Shown here: positions 63,590 through 64,000 of the stretch, piece by piece
Layout: each line of letters begins with the position of its first letter
Position numbering within the stretch: position 1 is the first letter of the stretch
Assembly (NCBI GenBank): GCA_003024175.1
Contig: MDYQ01000039.1
Location: 62,001 to 126,000 of the forward strand
Source of the DNA: Planoprotostelium fungivorum
Taxonomy: Eukaryota; Evosea; Variosea; Cavosteliida; Cavosteliaceae
Length of the DNA stretch: 64,000 bases
Reading direction: 5' to 3'
Made by a program: the position numbers and the translations under genes
The notes under the pieces: model-generated
Seen by the model: only the letters and a program-made list of their open reading frames with translations
Told to the model about the DNA's origin: nothing
Databases searched by the model: none

Positions 63590-64000
63590 CTCTTGACTTG
63601 ATCAAAGTAGCAGGCCATCTGTACTTCCTTCTGTTGGAATCCACTCTTCTCGTAGAAAGGTTTGTTCTTCTCTGAACAAGACAAGATGACCTATCCTCCA
63701 TCATCACATTGTTCGACATTGCATCATTGTATTCACCTTATAGCATCCTTGCTGCACGGCGATGTGTTTCAATTGGAAGATTAACCTTTACGTTCGTCAG
63801 AGATAATGTACATCGTATCACGACTCACTTGGCTCCCAAGTCTTTACCTCTATAACCAGAGTCGATGGCCACGTCTTCAATGTGTCCAACCTGATGCGAT
63901 TGAGAGGTGTGAGAGGACTCGAACATCACCTTGCCAGCGTTGTGCACTGTCTTTCTCTCCACCATGAGGCTGGAGCAGCCGATGACTTTCTTGGTCTGGG
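63590..64000 (-). CDS. GNA1: glucosamine-6-phosphate N-acetyltransferase (partial, 5' end outside window)
   Basis: Three short exons at the window end give KKVIGCSSLMVERKTVHNAG, KVGHIEDVAIDSGYRGKDLG, AKLIFQLKHIAVQQGCYK and VILSCSEKNKPFYEKSGFQQ. This is the GNAT-fold C-terminal part of GNA1/GNPNAT1, with the acetyl-CoA-binding RGKDLGAK and the family-specific GHIEDVAI and GCYKVILSC. The enzyme acetylates glucosamine-6-phosphate on the way to UDP-GlcNAc. Introns fall at about 63893-63930, 63787-63829 and 63691-63738. The stop is TAA (63590-63592) after VKSKL. The N-terminal part lies beyond 64000. Confidence 0.88.

Overview
The window is nuclear DNA of a free-living protist, most plausibly an amoebozoan of the protosteloid kind (inference from gene content and layout, not proven). 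Genes are dense, lie on both strands and are broken by many tiny introns of about 40-60 bp, usually with GTGAG/GTGAC donors and CAG or TAG acceptors. Intergenic gaps are often below 300 bp. No virus-like element, transposon or CRISPR array was recognised. All reading frames were joined across introns by eye, so gene spans are firmer than individual exon borders.

Layout, left to right. 0-6.3 kb: the 3' part of a TFIIIC largest-subunit-like gene, a two-HKD phospholipase D-family gene and a tRNA-Arg(UCU). 6.4-11.3 kb: a MYND zinc-finger gene, a small ORF, an RCC1-repeat gene, proteasome alpha6 (PSMA6) and a small membrane protein. 11.5-18.2 kb: non-lysosomal glucosylceramidase (GBA2) and a secreted, probably GPI-anchored protein carrying an internal 279-bp tandem duplication. 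18.5-31 kb: CLASP (microtubule regulator) and a very large Urb2-like nucleolar gene. 31-38.8 kb: a secreted Ser/Thr-rich protein, three multi-pass membrane proteins and an organelle-targeted YchF/OLA1 ATPase. 38.9-47.2 kb: cytochrome bc1 core protein 2 and a CLU-TPR-AGC-pseudokinase gene. 47.3-55.3 kb: an EGF-like membrane protein, a GPS-containing receptor with a cytoplasmic pseudokinase, and a Brp/Blh-type beta-carotene oxygenase. 55.6-64 kb: an MRB1590-type ABC ATPase, a polyQ-ankyrin protein, a cyclophilin (CWC27-like) adjoining or fused to a histidine phosphatase, and the 3' part of glucosamine-6-phosphate N-acetyltransferase.

Most genes are housekeeping and do not form a pathway. Two receptor/scaffold genes with dead kinase folds and a retinal-forming enzyme are the protein-level surprises.

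The most striking signal is at DNA level. A 10-mer, ATCTACAACG (reverse CGTTGTAGAT), occurs about 35 times against roughly 0.1 expected, sometimes as a full palindrome. It lies in introns, at splice acceptors and in exons, where it is read in different frames. Two further over-represented motifs, GAAATTTC clusters in introns and TTTTGGCGGGAAAA, behave similarly. Together they suggest a genome-wide iterated-motif system that the gene annotation does not explain.
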